In this document: piece after piece, positions 11,750 to 23,495 of the stretch
Layout of the letters: every line of letters starts with the position of its first letter
How positions within the stretch are numbered: position 1 is the stretch's first letter
Origin: Megamerina dolium
Lineage: Eukaryota; Arthropoda; Insecta; Diptera; Megamerinidae
Direction: 5' to 3'
Assembly (NCBI GenBank): GCA_963854835.1
Contig: OY978525.1
Location: 25,567,253-25,631,252, forward strand
DNA length: 64,000 bases
Notes under the pieces: generated by a model
Told to the model about the DNA's origin: nothing
Databases searched by the model: none
Seen by the model: only the letters and a program-made list of their open reading frames with translations
Program-made: the position numbers and the translations under genes

Positions 11750-12975
11750 TAAAAACTATACTAGCCGTTAGCTAAGGATTCATAAATGATTTTGTTTCAT
11801 CAATATGTTTTTGATGTTGTTCAGCATCTGCCTTCTTGCCTTTCTGACACTTGTCAAGACATTTTTGATATTTTTATGATTTTGTGGTTTGGAACAATTA
11901 TATACATAAGTACACATAACAATTTTTTATTTCACAAAAAGAATTCCCTCTCTTCTCACTGTAGCTTTTTTGCCATCACTTTTTCTATTTTTTACGGTTT
12001 TTTTTTTTGCTATTATTCAACTACAAAATTAATTATAACGCTTCGACTTTTGTTTATTATTATTATTATTATTATACTATCATTATTATTATATATGCTA
12101 TTTTGTTGTTATTTTATAAGCTGTTTTAATTGTGTTTGTGATTGTAATAAATACAATTTGCCAATTGCAAATTTAATGATCACAACTACAACATATATTT
12201 TTGAGTTAGTGCATTAGCGCACCGTGATATTTTAAATTTTTTTATATTTTAAATAGCATTTATTGGTATGGTACGCGTGCACAGTGGAGCATATTCATAC
12301 GTTTTCTAAAGCCTTTTGAAAAAAAATACGATTCACAAATAAATTATGGAATCTCTTGCTCAAGCCAAAATATGATTACATTAGAGACATCTAAAGCCGA
12401 TAAAAGAGACTCTGAAAATATTGTGAGAATTTGGAAAAAATTCAATTTCCACGAAACATTTTTAGAACTTGGTAAACGCATCAAACGCAGTAATTAAGTA
12501 CGAAGTAATTTTAAGTAATTTTTAAAATATCGTATACAATTTGAATTATTGCCAAAGGCTTCTCTTTTTATAAAATACTATCTTCGACCTCAGACGGAAT
12601 ATACAATAGTATGAAAATTATTAGAAATTATTAGTCTCTAGGGCCAAATCTCTAGGAATTTTCAGAGATGTAGAAACGGGTATAAATCCTTGTCAACATT
12701 ATCCCGATAGTTTATTTAAATATATTTACCAACCTATGAACGCCTTTTAGTGTAGACCACGCCCAAACGCAGCCAAAAGAACTAGTCTTGGATTTATTAC
12801 ACAATGGAACCACTATAAATTTATTCATACTTAATTCAAGACAATCATATCTATATATCTCACAAAAAATGAGTGCGCCACGCTCACGATTTCTTAGAGA
12901 TCCTCTAAGATCACTGCTATGAGTCTAACTGCAATACAGCCATCTTTGGCACATGATGATGGTGCAATGAATTGG
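11174..12975. other. Non-coding stretch with a TAA/ATA microsatellite
   Basis: A pure TAA-type microsatellite lies at about 11714-11746, and a TTA tract near 12056-12074 is followed by TTATTATTAT. The 143-codon open frame at 11786-12217 is a hydrophobic low-complexity translation of these tracts and not a credible gene. Around 12730-12790 there is a weak single unit like family B or A on the minus strand (TAGACCACGCCCAAACG). Confidence 0.5.
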
Positions 12976-13002
12976 TGTTCAAAAATTTACTGAAAAATAG
13001 AC

Positions 13003-13174
13003 TTACGAGGGCAGTACCCGACCTAATAAATTTAGGAAAATTTTTCTTTATTTCTCAACGTTATCTCCTTTCAGCTCTATACACTTTTCCCAGGGATTTT
13101 CCATTGCTTCGATACACTGTTTATAGTATGAACTCTCTAGCTCATTAACATAGGCATCTACCGCAGACTCAACT
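13003..13174 (-). pseudogene. Mariner 3' end: transposase C-terminus plus terminal sequence
   Basis: Minus-strand codons from about 13173 down to the stop at 13048-13050 read ESAVDAYVNELESSYYK then WEKCIELKGDNVEK, the standard ending of mariner transposases. Beyond the stop lies GGTCGGGTACTGCCCTCGTA, which looks like a mariner terminal repeat, so the right end is probably near 13003. Everything upstream, including all three catalytic Asp residues, is missing. The join to a SINE at about 13174 replaces it. Subfamily is not assigned. Confidence 0.75.
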
Positions 13175-13391
13175 CTAAGGAGGGACCTACCTAGACTAGC
13201 TGGGTCCGAACAACAGAACGCTTTTGACTTTTCTGAGCTTTGTACCAGAGCTCTTTTAGAAGCATTTTCATGGCAAATTGTTACTGTCGGAAGAATTCTC
13301 AATTGCTTGCCTACAGATGGGAACCGTCCGAATGAACCCGCGACCCATAGGTCAGAAGGCCAACGTACAAACCACTGAGCTACGGCACCCA
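13175..13391 (-). mobile_element. SINE (S3) abutting a mariner end, 3'-truncated
   Basis: Read on the minus strand from 13391, the head is TGGGTGCCGTAGCTCAGTGG with a B box GCGGGTTCATTC. The body has GCAATTGAGAATTCTTCCGA, AATTTGCCATGAAAATGCTT and a final GGTAGGTCCC. The family's last 100 or so bases, including the 3' stem-loop and T-rich tail, are absent where it meets the mariner. A long fused reading frame crosses the join (13048-13392) by chance. Confidence 0.8.
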
Positions 13392-13579
13392 ATTATTATA
13401 CAATGTTACAAATAATTATACAACTATTATAATTATTTATAATTCAGAAAAAGTTCACAAAATATTTTATACCTTCCAAAACGTGCATTTCTGGATTAAG
13501 GATTTTGAAATTTTAAGCTTGACATTTCCTTGTTCATATATTTTAAAGCATTCACAAATATCTTCTAATGTATCGAAAT

Positions 13580-13925
13580 TAAAGCTACGCGATTAATTTT
13601 CTAGTTGTGATTAATCATTTATTCGATTAAACAAAATTTTGATTATTCGATTAATAAAACAATTTTCACTTCCAGTTTGGCATACTTTTGAAATAAACCT
13701 TTCAAACAAACTTTTGATAATGTTATAAATTCTTTAATTAATTTGTCGAAATAATTTTATTCTGATTAATCAAACCTCTGATTAATTGAATAATTTCAAT
13801 TGTGATTATTCCCAATCATAATTATTCGAATTCGTTATGGATTGATCAATATTTGGGTGAATCGAATAATTGAGTAATCGGATTGTTCGATTAAACAATT
13901 AATCACAGCACAGCCCTAATAGAAA
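13580..13925. repeat. Family E repeat (GATTAATC-rich)
   Basis: Many overlapping GATTAATC / TCGATTAAAC words end in ATTAATCACAGCACAGCCCT. The same vocabulary is found at 24.49-24.57 and 51.17-52.17 kb. Confidence 0.6.
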
Positions 13926-15265
13926 TTGCTAGACAAATATAAAATGTTGAAAGGAAAATACATCAAAGATATTAAAGTCAATTGTAATGGATGGATGTAA
14001 TTTTAAAATACTTTTGTGCAATCTAATTAACTCTATAGCAATTTTAAAATACAGCATTTGAAAACTTTTGGTTCAATATAATTAACTTTGTAGTTATTCT
14101 AGTACACGATTAAATTTTTCAGAACATCAAGTATTCTGCATATATCTATTGAAAATATTATACATAGTATGATGCTTGTAAGTATTAGGTGCATTTGTAA
14201 AATTTCAAAATATTTACAATTAACAAATTACTTAAAAATTGTTTTTCTGAACAAAGTGAATAGAAAAGTAGACAGATGAAAACATTTTCATACACTTCTA
14301 TGCTGCAATACAACGGATAGAATTGTTTCCTTTTTTTCCTTTCACTTTTTTTACATTTGTACGAGTATGTGTGCAAGCTGAAGAAGAAAAATATCTGCGG
14401 CAACATGCATTCGGTAAAATTTAGTGCAATTTCGTCAAAACAAATAAGCAAATAAACGAAAAATAACATTAAAAATCGACGGCTACTAATTCTTTTTTAT
14501 CATAATGTACTACAACAACGTGCGTCTAGTGTGGCAACTTGCTGCTGGCCACAGTATGCATCTCTATCTGTCTGTCTGTCTGTTCGTCTTTTCTTCTGTC
14601 TGTCTATTAATCCATTTTGTCTCCTGCTTCTACTTGATTTTCTATTAATCTGTATTTTGTGTGTGCGTGTGTCATTAACGAAAAAGGGCAGCAACAGTTG
14701 CTTGCTACTGATTGCTGTTGCTATCTATTATTGCAACTCGTACATTTTTGTGCGTACTATTGCGTTGTCGTTAGGTTTTCTTCTATGCAAAAATCTATTA
14801 TGCTGTATTTGCTGTTTTTGCGCCACTTGAACCACACATTTCTTGGCAACGCACCTCTAAGTTATTTGTTTTGTTTAGTTTTGGGCCTTCAGCGTCTTTA
14901 TATTGTTAGTGTTGTTATTTCGCTTCTTACAAAATAATATTAAATTGACTGTTGTTTGGCTAAAATTCTCATTATTGTTGGTGAACATTTTGCATTCCCT
15001 TTTTATTCGACGCCATTGCAAGCGAATGCTCAGCATTTTTAGATTTCGTCTGAAAATTAGATGAAAACAAAATTGATCGCCACTGCAATTCATCTTGTCA
15101 TTATCGTCGAGGCGCAAACAGTTTTCTTAGTATTTGCCGTATTCGAACCTTGTGTTTGGTTGGGGAAAAATTATCGTCGAGCATCATTCAAAGTGCAAAA
15201 CAAAATGTAGTTCCAAAGAACCTTGGCCGGCCTTCGATTCTATTGGCAGTACTCTAGTAACATCA
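13926..15265. other. Non-coding stretch, CT- and GT-rich in part
   Basis: No gene was seen. TGTCTGTCTGTCTGT lies near 14567-14582. Overlapping open frames on both strands at 14500-15117 are Leu/Cys-rich and show no domain. Confidence 0.45.
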
Positions 15266-15348
15266 CTTTTTCCCGAACCCGGACCTCCTTTGAAAGCTCT
15301 TTCATGGGAAATTTTCTATCGGTTGCCGACAATTTGGCAGTAGGAAAA
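15266..15348 (-). mobile_element. SINE fragment (S11)
   Basis: On the minus strand a degenerate piece of the SINE body is visible, with CATGAAAGAGCTTTC and AAAAAGTGATGTTACTAGAG. There is no head or tail. Confidence 0.4.
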
Positions 15349-15695
15349 TATTGCGGTTTTCTGGATGAATGATGTTGTATTGACTGAACTGGATATCGAA
15401 TTGGCGACCTGAAAAGAACAATTGAAGAGCTGAGGACTGGATTTTTTGACTGGAACTTCACATCAGCAACCAAATAAAGAACCAACTTTGCGAGATACCA
15501 ACTCTATGAAGGACCCAACTTGATAAAAAATAAAATCTCTTCTGACGCTTTTCATCTTTCGTTCATATAGAAGCAATCGTTTGGTCACCCAATATCAGTT
15601 TACGAAGTTCGATTACCGAACAGTCCCACCAAAAACGCAGCATCACGTTCCTCGCTCTCAGTCCTGTCTGCCGAACTTTATCAAACACGATCATT
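15349..15695. other. Unassigned stretch
   Basis: No recognisable gene or repeat. It leads into the retrotransposon scrap at 15.7 kb and may be a decayed upstream part of it. Confidence 0.35.
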
Positions 15696-15780
15696 TCTTT
15701 CTCACTATGCCAAAGAAAAGTCCTCCGTAAGATGTTTGGACGTATTTGCGATGGTAGGGGGTACCGAATAGCCACGCTGA
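15696..15780 (+). pseudogene. Non-LTR retrotransposon scrap, same family as 58.4 kb
   Basis: The plus strand reads QRKVLRKMFGRICDGRGYRI, closely matching ERKELRKIFGPICVGAEYRI at 58.4 kb. It is the segment just before the LRWLGHVERM motif. Only about 25 codons are recognisable. Confidence 0.55.
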
Positions 15781-16255
15781 AGAGGCAGAGCCAACCCCGG
15801 TTGCAAATACCAAGTTTTTGAGAGCATGTCAGTCCTTGACATGTCTAACTGGTGGCAGCTACCGAAAGTAAGTAGTTGGGTTCCAAATGATTTTAAAATG
15901 TTACGTGCTTAACCGTGCGTGTTTAATTTTCGGGCATCTTCAATTTTCCGCTAAACATTTCATCGACATTATCGACTATAGACTGTCCAGTGATACGTGA
16001 TTTTAATGTGCTCAGCCAAATAGAAAATAGGCCGAACTGGTTTTTACATTTGAGCTCAGCCTTTGGACTCTTTTAGCTGAGGTTCTATTTTTGCACTACT
16101 GAATACAGAATTGAAAGAGAACTCTTGGGACCTTTTTCTTTTTTTCTTATTAAACATATCGCGACCGGGGCTCGAGTGAGCGCACACGGCTCGTGCGTAG
16201 AAGGACAATGCATAATGTGAGATATGGCACCAAAACATCGCATAATCGTCCATTG
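15781..16255. other. Unassigned stretch
   Basis: No gene was recognised. It includes a short GC-richer patch (CGACCGGGGCTCGAGTGAGC) at about 16162-16181. Confidence 0.35.
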
Positions 16256-16257
16256 TA

Positions 16258-16518
16258 TATCACATAATGGTTAAATATTTGGAGATCAGACAACTGTACG
16301 CAAAATGGGTGAGTCCTTGGAACAAAAATAAAGCTATGTGACTACTTTTGAGTCGTGTGAAAACTATGAATGAAACAGCGGCCCAACACTTGATGGAAAA
16401 ATAGTCAAATAAACTACGTTGCATAATGATTGAATATTTGGGCATCAGAACACTGTACGCAAAATAGGAGAGTCCTTGGAACAAATAAAAAATACTGTGT
16501 GACTTTTCAGAGTCGACT
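16258..16518. repeat. Direct duplication, 159-bp offset
   Basis: CACATAATGGTTAAATATTTGG...GTACGCAAAATGGG...GAGTCCTTGGAACAAA at 16262-16328 returns as GCATAATGATTGAATATTTGG...GTACGCAAAATAGG...GAGTCCTTGGAACAAA at 16421-16486. Each copy is followed by TATGTGAC or TGTGTGAC and GAGTCG. The sequence itself is not assigned. Confidence 0.7.
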
Positions 16519-18380
16519 CAAATCTCCAACACTGAGAGGACATCTGAGAGACAGACTAAATAATCAACTAGAAAGGAAGAATCGGCTCCAAAGAAAAAAA
16601 AAAAAAAAACAGTAGACCGTTCAATAGACTTGTAAGATCATTTCATCAGATTTTTGAGACTCGCATGGCATCTTTGACGCTTTAGTTTAGAATTTGTTAA
16701 AAATAAAAGAGCCGCTTCAGAACAAGGAAGGAACCACCACGTAAAGCACAATCACGTTAGGTTTTTCCCTACGTAAGTAGTTAAATTTGGCTCCGTCGGA
16801 ATATTTTTGGTTATACTGCATACTTCAAAGAAGTCCAGCACGAAGTCATTTAGTATTGCTGGGAAAAGTTTATCAAACAAAGAGGACTATATTCTAATAT
16901 TAATAAGAATTTCATGCTAAGTGTAGAACTTTCATTGATAGGTTCAAAAACCAAATATGACCACCAATGACAGAATTGCTTTTTGCAATTAATAGCAATG
17001 CACTTGCAATGCATATGCTGCAATACATTTTCCCCAATTCATTATATCTACATTGAATCTTCGAAGAAATATTTGAAAGAAAACGAAAAAAAATGTATAT
17101 ATCTGTCTGACAGCTACATTTTCAAATGCGATATATTTTCAACAGGTTTCAAATAACAATTGCAGCAATTGCATTCGAGTGCTTACAGTCAATCAATCAA
17201 TCAACAAAACAATTGGGATATAGTGCTTAAAGAACTTTCATATATATATATATATATATCAGACGCAACCATCATTGACTGCCATAGCTTACTTTCTACT
17301 ATACTTTGCTCATACATAATAAACTTTAGTCTTCTTTATAGTACGTAGTAAAGAGAAAAGTAAAATAAATTTGAAATAAAACAAATGTTCAATACAAATT
17401 TCAATACATCTTGTATATAACAATTGACGGAATGTGAACAAGTATAATAGCATCAGCATTATATGTTGATTTATTTTTATTTTTTTTTTCAAATATTTCT
17501 GTGATATACGAGTACACATGTATATCTATCGGTCATATGTATGTACATTTGTACGTAACCAGTTCCAAAAAAAAAAATAATAATAATACAAACATTCACT
17601 TAGCAAACACCCTGAAACTGCATGAAGACAAAAACAAATAACAAAAAAACTAAACCAAAATCTCATTCATATTCAATTACAAAGTAAACACTTGAGTAAG
17701 CAGCTTGTTTCTATATGTATGCATGGATAGCGTACACTTTCGTCATTCATATAGCCATATACATTCATATCATTAACCACAAATATGTACCACCATATTT
17801 CCTGATTTTTTTTTCAAAGCAGATATTTATTTAAAAAAAAAAAAAAAATACAAATATATTTATTTCTTTAAAGATACATTTGTAAAAGTGACCTTAAATG
17901 TATTTTTGGAAGGAAAAAAATTAAGAGCTTTTAACGCATTTATCGACATATGTGTATGTATCCATATCACCACTTATGATCTATGATTTCTGTATCGTTA
18001 TATATGTATATCATTTTGAATTAATTGACATGTAACTTTGAGCTATAATTATAAATATAACCTTTACACAGTAAAATGTAATAGATATATTATTTGCGTC
18101 AAAACTATATGAAAATATAAAATTATAAAGCATAGTATAAATGGGCGAAAGGAATATAAATTAGAGTGACCTCTGTTGTAATAGTATAAAATTTGACGTA
18201 GTAAGAATTTCGATTATATGACAATGAAGAAATAAGCTAAAATGTTTCCAAATTCAAATTCAAACATGGACAAATTAGAAAAGCTAACTTCAATAAAATT
18301 GAATCTTAAAATACTTTCGAAAAATAACTTAATCGAGCACCATATATGTAGCTTCATATGGTTGAGCGCAAAGCATAGTC
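16519..18380. other. Non-coding stretch, AT-rich
   Basis: No gene was seen. An A-run lies near 16597-16610, a (TA)n tract at about 17241-17259, and A-runs near 17833-17848. Short low-complexity open frames only. Confidence 0.5.
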
Positions 18381-18384
18381 GAGA

Positions 18385-19640
18385 AAATAGAGTACTTTTG
18401 TATGAGAGTTAGACGTAACTTTTATTCGATTCCCACTATTTTCAAACTCGTCCATTCCTTGGTAAATGTAAGCGCACATGGAGAGTTTCAGCTTGATCAT
18501 TTAATATTTTCGCGAGAAAAATGTAAAAATATCAACACCAAAGCAAAAGTTTGTATGAGAAGTAGGCATGGTTAATATGCGATTCAACACATTTTTTAAT
18601 ATTTACATTTATTGGTAAATATAATCGTATATACCGAGTTTCAGCTTGATAAATTCATATTTTCACGCACAAAGTTGAAAACCACGCATTCAACGACATA
18701 CTTTTGTATGGGAGGTAGGTGTGATTTTCATCGAATTTCGTTCATCCTTAAACTAGTGTATTATTTAATAAATATAATATTATATAACGAGTTTCAGCTT
18801 AATAGCTTGACATTTTCTTTGGAAAAATGTGAAAAGACGCACACGCAAACATACTTTTGTATGGGAGGTAGGCGTGGAATTCATCCGATTACGCTGATTT
18901 TGTAACCGAAATATTCTCTAATAAATGCAATCGTATGTACCAAGTTTCAGATAAATAGCTTGATATTTTCTTGCGATAAATGCAAAAAGACGTATACGCA
19001 AACATACTTTTGTATGGGAGGTAGGCGTGGAATTCATCCGATTACGCTGATTTTGAAACCGAAATATTCTCTAATAAATATAATGGTATGTACCAAATTT
19101 CAGATTAATAGCTTGATATTTTCTTGCGAAAAATGCGAAAAGACCCATACGGAAACAAGCTTTTGCATGGCAGGAAGGCGTGGTTTTCATCCGATTACGC
19201 TGATTTTCAAACCGAAATATTCTCGAATAAATATAATCGTATGTACCAAATTTTAGATTAATAGCTCGATTTTCTTGCAATAAATGTGAAATCAGTATGC
19301 TTAAACATACTTTTGTATGGGAGGTAGGCATGAATTTCAACCTATTATACACATTTTCTAATATATCCGTTCTGTGATCAGAATAACTTTATGTAATATA
19401 TTGTAGATCGGTAACTTTATATTTTTGAGCTCAAAATGTGAAAACATACATCCAACATTATACTTTTCTATGGCAGGTAGTCGTGGTTTTCATCCGATTT
19501 CGCCCGCTTACGGATAAATTAATTTTGTGGTCAGAGTAAGTTCACATACCTTGTTTTAGTTCGAAAACTTTTTATTTTCGATCGTAAGGTGTGAAAGCAC
19601 ACATTCAGTAACATAGTTTTGTATGCCTATTATGCAATTA
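18385..19640 (+). repeat. Tandem array, family B (nine units, 153-bp period)
   Basis: This is the most regular array in the window. The anchor CTTTTGTATGGGAGGTAGGCG, with variants, recurs near 18395, 18549, 18701, 18854, 19008, 19161, 19310, 19463 and 19616, a spacing of 149-154 bp and mostly 153. Because 153 is divisible by three, frames stay open across units and give 97- and 98-codon translations with a repeated TYFCMGGRRG peptide. I do not regard these as genes. The last unit is truncated at an 8-bp inverted repeat, ATGCAATT (19632-19639) with AATTGCAT (19662-19669). Confidence 0.9.
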
Positions 19641-20077
19641 GTCGATATTTGCTGGGCTAGAAATTGCATCCAAAATATACAATCCCCTATCGGAAATCTC
19701 ACATGAACCAACTGTTAGGATAGGATATATTAGTTGTGCGCATGAACAAACCCGATTAATAAATTAAATAGATTCATTCAAAGTCCAAGCGCCTAAAAAT
19801 ATGTCGTAATTTTTCACCTTAGTTTAAAATTCAAAAGAAAATGTTGTTCACGTAAAATCCGAAATATGATATATAGCAAGGCTGAAATGCCTTTTAAGCA
19901 ATTTAAAAAAGGTTTTGCTAAGGCTAGGTTTCGTCATCTTTTTACTGCTGCAAGTTTGCAGATGCGAGCAGTCAGCGATTTTCCGTATGATTAAGTCATC
20001 GGAGCATGTGCTTTGTGCTAAAAGCAACTCTACCGCGTATTGAAACCTGAACCAGCTTCCTTGCTTCACTATCTAGT
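19641..20077. other. Unassigned stretch
   Basis: No gene was recognised. The minus-strand open frame at 19848-20069 (73 codons, mixed composition) has no familiar domain. Confidence 0.35.
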
Positions 20078-20346
20078 GGGTGCCATAACTCAATGGTTAG
20101 TGTGTCCGCCTTCTGATCCATAGATCGAGGGTTCAATATCCGACTGTGACAACTTTAATATCAAAAATATTTTTCCTTCCTCTGGCAGTAACAATTTGGC
20201 ATGAAAAAGCTTCTAAAAGAGTTATGTGGCAATGCTGGGAAAAAGTGATGTCACAAGGGTTTTGCCGTTCGGAACCGGCTAATATAAGTTAACACACAGT
20301 ACTAGAAGAGAAGTTCGATGGTATCACAAAGGGCCTAAGTGTACCT
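20078..20346 (+). mobile_element. SINE with tRNA-like head (S4), small internal deletion
   Basis: The head is GGGTGCCATAACTCAATGG with a B box GAGGGTTCAATATCC. The body has CTCTGGCAGTAACAATTTGG, CATGAAAAAGCTTCTAAAAG, AAAAGTGATGTCACAAGGG and GGAACCGGCTAATATAAGT. About 30 bases between TATAAGT and the ACAGTACT block are missing compared with other copies. It is followed by CCTAACCCAACCTAACC. Confidence 0.85.
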
Positions 20347-22080
20347 TCCCCAAAAACAGCCACAATAACCTAACCCAACCTAACCTTCAATTGTATAGAA
20401 TATGGCGCGTTTCGTCTTATAATTTGCAAATAGCCCACCATTCAGAACACATTTCACTTATTCACTTTAATATCATTTTTAAATGATTAAATCTAAACTA
20501 AGAGCAGAACAACACACCCCCTAATAATGAAGACACAATACACAAATGTAGTACCTGTATGAATTTGCCGATAAAAATGACAAATGGTTGTGTCAACATA
20601 CATATGTATATGCGGCAACATATGAACAAGATCATTAGACCGACCATGTGTGGAACAAGTTTACATTTATACTATATAGCAGCTAATGTCTTTTAAATAA
20701 TAATTTTCCAACTTTTATTTTATTTTGAATTTCTTCTAACTAAATTTATGAATTAAATGTAAAGAAGAATTCGAAGATGCGAAATAAAATTTCGCAATTA
20801 TAAAAGATGAATAAATGAAAAATAAATAATAGAAACTAATAATAATGCAGAAAGTAGAAATTATTATTTTTTATGATCGCAAGCATGTCACGAGCGTTTA
20901 TATGATGCATCATATGTCATTTGTCAAAATATATACACACGATTTGGTTATGTGATGACGACGACAATGATGATTGTGCTGACACATTTGTAGCTGTCAC
21001 TGATGCTGTTGATGAGATGCTCTTGGATAGAGAAGTAATCAGTGCGAATACTAAATGTACGATATATCTAAGGATCGGACAGATGACATAACAAAAAATA
21101 AAGATATTTATAATGGCTTAAATGGAGAGATCTATCTATAGTTGAGTTTAATATAATTTTTTTTTTAGAATTAAAATAAAAATATTTTAACTAAACAATT
21201 TGTCATGAAATAAAACAAGCGAAGTCTGCCGCAAAAAAAAAAAATTTGTTGTCACTAAAATGATGCTTTGCTTTAGTAGGTGTTAAAATCAAGAGCGAAT
21301 ATAGAAATATTAGAATTCAGCAGTAGAAAAACCATTAAGAAAAATAAAACGGCATATACACTAAGGCCAAACGGACACCTGCAATATGTTTTATGTTTCA
21401 TATTTCAACCACAGCAACAGCAAGTTGCAGAAAACAGCTCAACACAACATTCCAGCCTACTCAAATGTCATCGTAAAACCATACATAGCAAAAGGCATTA
21501 TACGAGTACATACAGACTCGTATTCATATATATTCGACTAGGAAATAAATGAGCAAATATAATACAGATACATACTATATACTCTACATATATGCTATTA
21601 GTCATGCCAATTTATTACAAACATACATACATATATTCACACTTGTACAAGTACTCATACGACTCATATTCAACCATCATCAGAGCAATGGATTGCAACA
21701 TTTCGTGATCATTAACAAATATGCAGTAGCATTTTCAATGCGTTAATGTGTTAAATTTATATGCGCGTTCGTGAGCAGAACACACAAAAAAAAACAACGA
21801 TGAAATAGGTATAAAAATTCAAATAAAAACCAGCAACAACAATATATAAGAAAAATAAACAATTTTGCAATTGTAACAGACGAAATTGTTTTCGTTCTAT
21901 ACGTTTTTTTATTGAGGGACGATCATTCGCCTCAAGTGAAGCAGTGTATTTAATTTTATTTTTTTCAAATTCATTTGTTTACATAACACAATCATAAGAG
22001 AATACTGTGTATATTTTTGGAAGAGTAGTGTTACAAAAAAAAAAAAATACACAACAAGAGAGATTTCAGTGAATTCATTA
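20347..22080. other. Non-coding stretch, AT-rich
   Basis: No gene was seen. A T-run lies near 21159, A-runs near 21231 and 22037. The 90-codon frame at 21280-21552 has no domain. Confidence 0.45.
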
Positions 22081-22084
22081 AAGG

Positions 22085-23165
22085 AATTCTTGCGCAAAAA
22101 ACTCATCAAGTGGATTGATTCTGTGTGAGAGTATTGCTTTACATGATTCACTGACGGGACAAAAACGGATACTGAAGTTGATGCAGGGGTGTATGGACCC
22201 AACATCATCTTTCAGGTCGGAATTCAAGCAATTTCGGTCTGCGCGAGGATAAATGTGGAAAGAGGCATCAAAGGCGCACACATAGTTATCTATTCAGAGT
22301 CAAGCTGCATTAAAAGCACAAGCGTCTTATTCTTTGGAGTCGAAGCTAGTGGAAGAATGCTTTAATAACATCCAATCCCCAAGTACACAATATAGGGATG
22401 TACTCTATTGAGTCCCGGGCCAATCTGGGATTGTGGGAAACGAAATTGCTGACGAGCTGGCCAGGGTCGGTTTCGCAGCAAACCTTACAGGCCCAGAGCC
22501 ATACTGTGGTATCAACTGGGCGGAGGCTAAAACGAGGGTGAGCAAATGGGAGCATAATCTCAAAGTATTCCACTGGGAAGGGATACAAAAACTTCGCCGA
22601 GCCAAGAGGTTGGTTAGGCCATACACCTACAATAGGGAACTGCGCAATATGTGCAAGACAAATATCAGAAAAATAGTAGGTTTCCTTTCAGGACATTATT
22701 ACCTGAAATTTCACCTCACTAAAATCCACATTCTTGACGATACGGAATGTCGGCTCTGTCTTGAAAAAGATGAAACTACAGAACACATACTGTTCGACTG
22801 TATTACATTGGCAAAAACAAAACATTAGCAAATTTTCCACCGCGATCGACTAGATCCCAAGGAAATAAAAAAAGGCTTCTGTTGTGGACATACTCAAATT
22901 CATCCGCAAAACGGAAATGATACTGGAAAAACATGAATTCCAGCTGATTCCTTTACTTAGACAGGTAATATCTAGGTAGAAAGGGATGTAATGCTATAGC
23001 ACACTTGAAACATTGGTGTTAGACCTATAGGGTATGGTAGATTTGATAGTTGTGATCGCACGGATCAAAATTTTATAAACGTTGCGGGATACAAAAGATC
23101 TTTTAGGACGCAGTATCGGCCTTTGGGCAACCTACGACAATAAATTATTATTAATTATTATTGTT
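22085..23165 (+). pseudogene. I-like non-LTR retrotransposon, second family: RNase H, Cys motif and 3' UTR
   Basis: A decayed RNase H begins with FTDGTK at 22147 (first Asp kept). The usual QAE is changed to QVG and the usual SDSQAA to SESSCI, so two catalytic acids are altered. After a frameshift the sequence continues VPGQSGIVGNEIADELARVG, followed by GPEPYCGINW and a C-terminal CRLCLEKDETTEHILFDC (about 22749-22800). The domain order is that of the I/Jockey-group ORF2 C-terminus. The 3' UTR from 22828 ends ACAAAAGATCTTTTAGGACG and a TTATTATTAATTATTATT tail. The same ACAAAAGATCTT block ends the element at 3.6-4.96 kb, although the proteins are quite diverged. Confidence 0.8.
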
Positions 23166-23169
23166 TTAC

Positions 23170-23495
23170 ATTATTGCCTAATGCAATCTTTATTGAAATT
23201 GCCCATGGCCAGCGCAGCTGGATCGAACGTGGCGTAATCTGGAAAAACAATGTTCGATTACTTTTTCAAGCAATTTGGGGCCTAATGTCGGCAATACAAA
23301 AAAAAAACACCCTTTACAATATCTCTATATCCTGGCATCCATATAAGGTGGATGTTGAAATGCTCGCATATATCACAGAGTAAAAATGTGGACCAAATTG
23401 CGACCGTGGTACCTCCGCACGGGGTAACCACAATTATGGTCCTCATTTCGGCGGTTCTCCGGTGACCTTGGCAACGGATGTGCAGTTTCAATCAT
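23170..23495 (-). pseudogene. Possible RNase H scrap of another non-LTR retrotransposon
   Basis: The minus-strand frame at 23491-23282 contains CEHFNIHLIWMPGYRDIVKG, resembling 'F.I.L.WVPGHRDI.GN' of non-LTR RNase H. Flanking sequence does not extend the match clearly, and no acidic triad is visible. The alternative is a chance frame. Confidence 0.35.

Noticed and set aside
11786..12217. 143-codon plus-strand open frame, the longest in the window
   Set aside because: It is a Leu/Ile/Phe/Cys-rich translation of TTA/ATT tracts, has no domain, and lies next to microsatellites.
13048..13392. 114-codon minus-strand frame as a single gene
   Set aside because: It is a chance fusion of a tRNA-derived SINE with the C-terminus of a mariner transposase.
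14500..15117. Several overlapping 64-99 codon frames
   Set aside because: They overlap on both strands, are composition-driven and show no motif.
18612..19256. Two open frames with repeated TYFCMGGRRG peptide
   Set aside because: They follow directly from the 153-bp family B tandem repeat, whose period is a multiple of three. Related chance frames occur in other B arrays on both strands.
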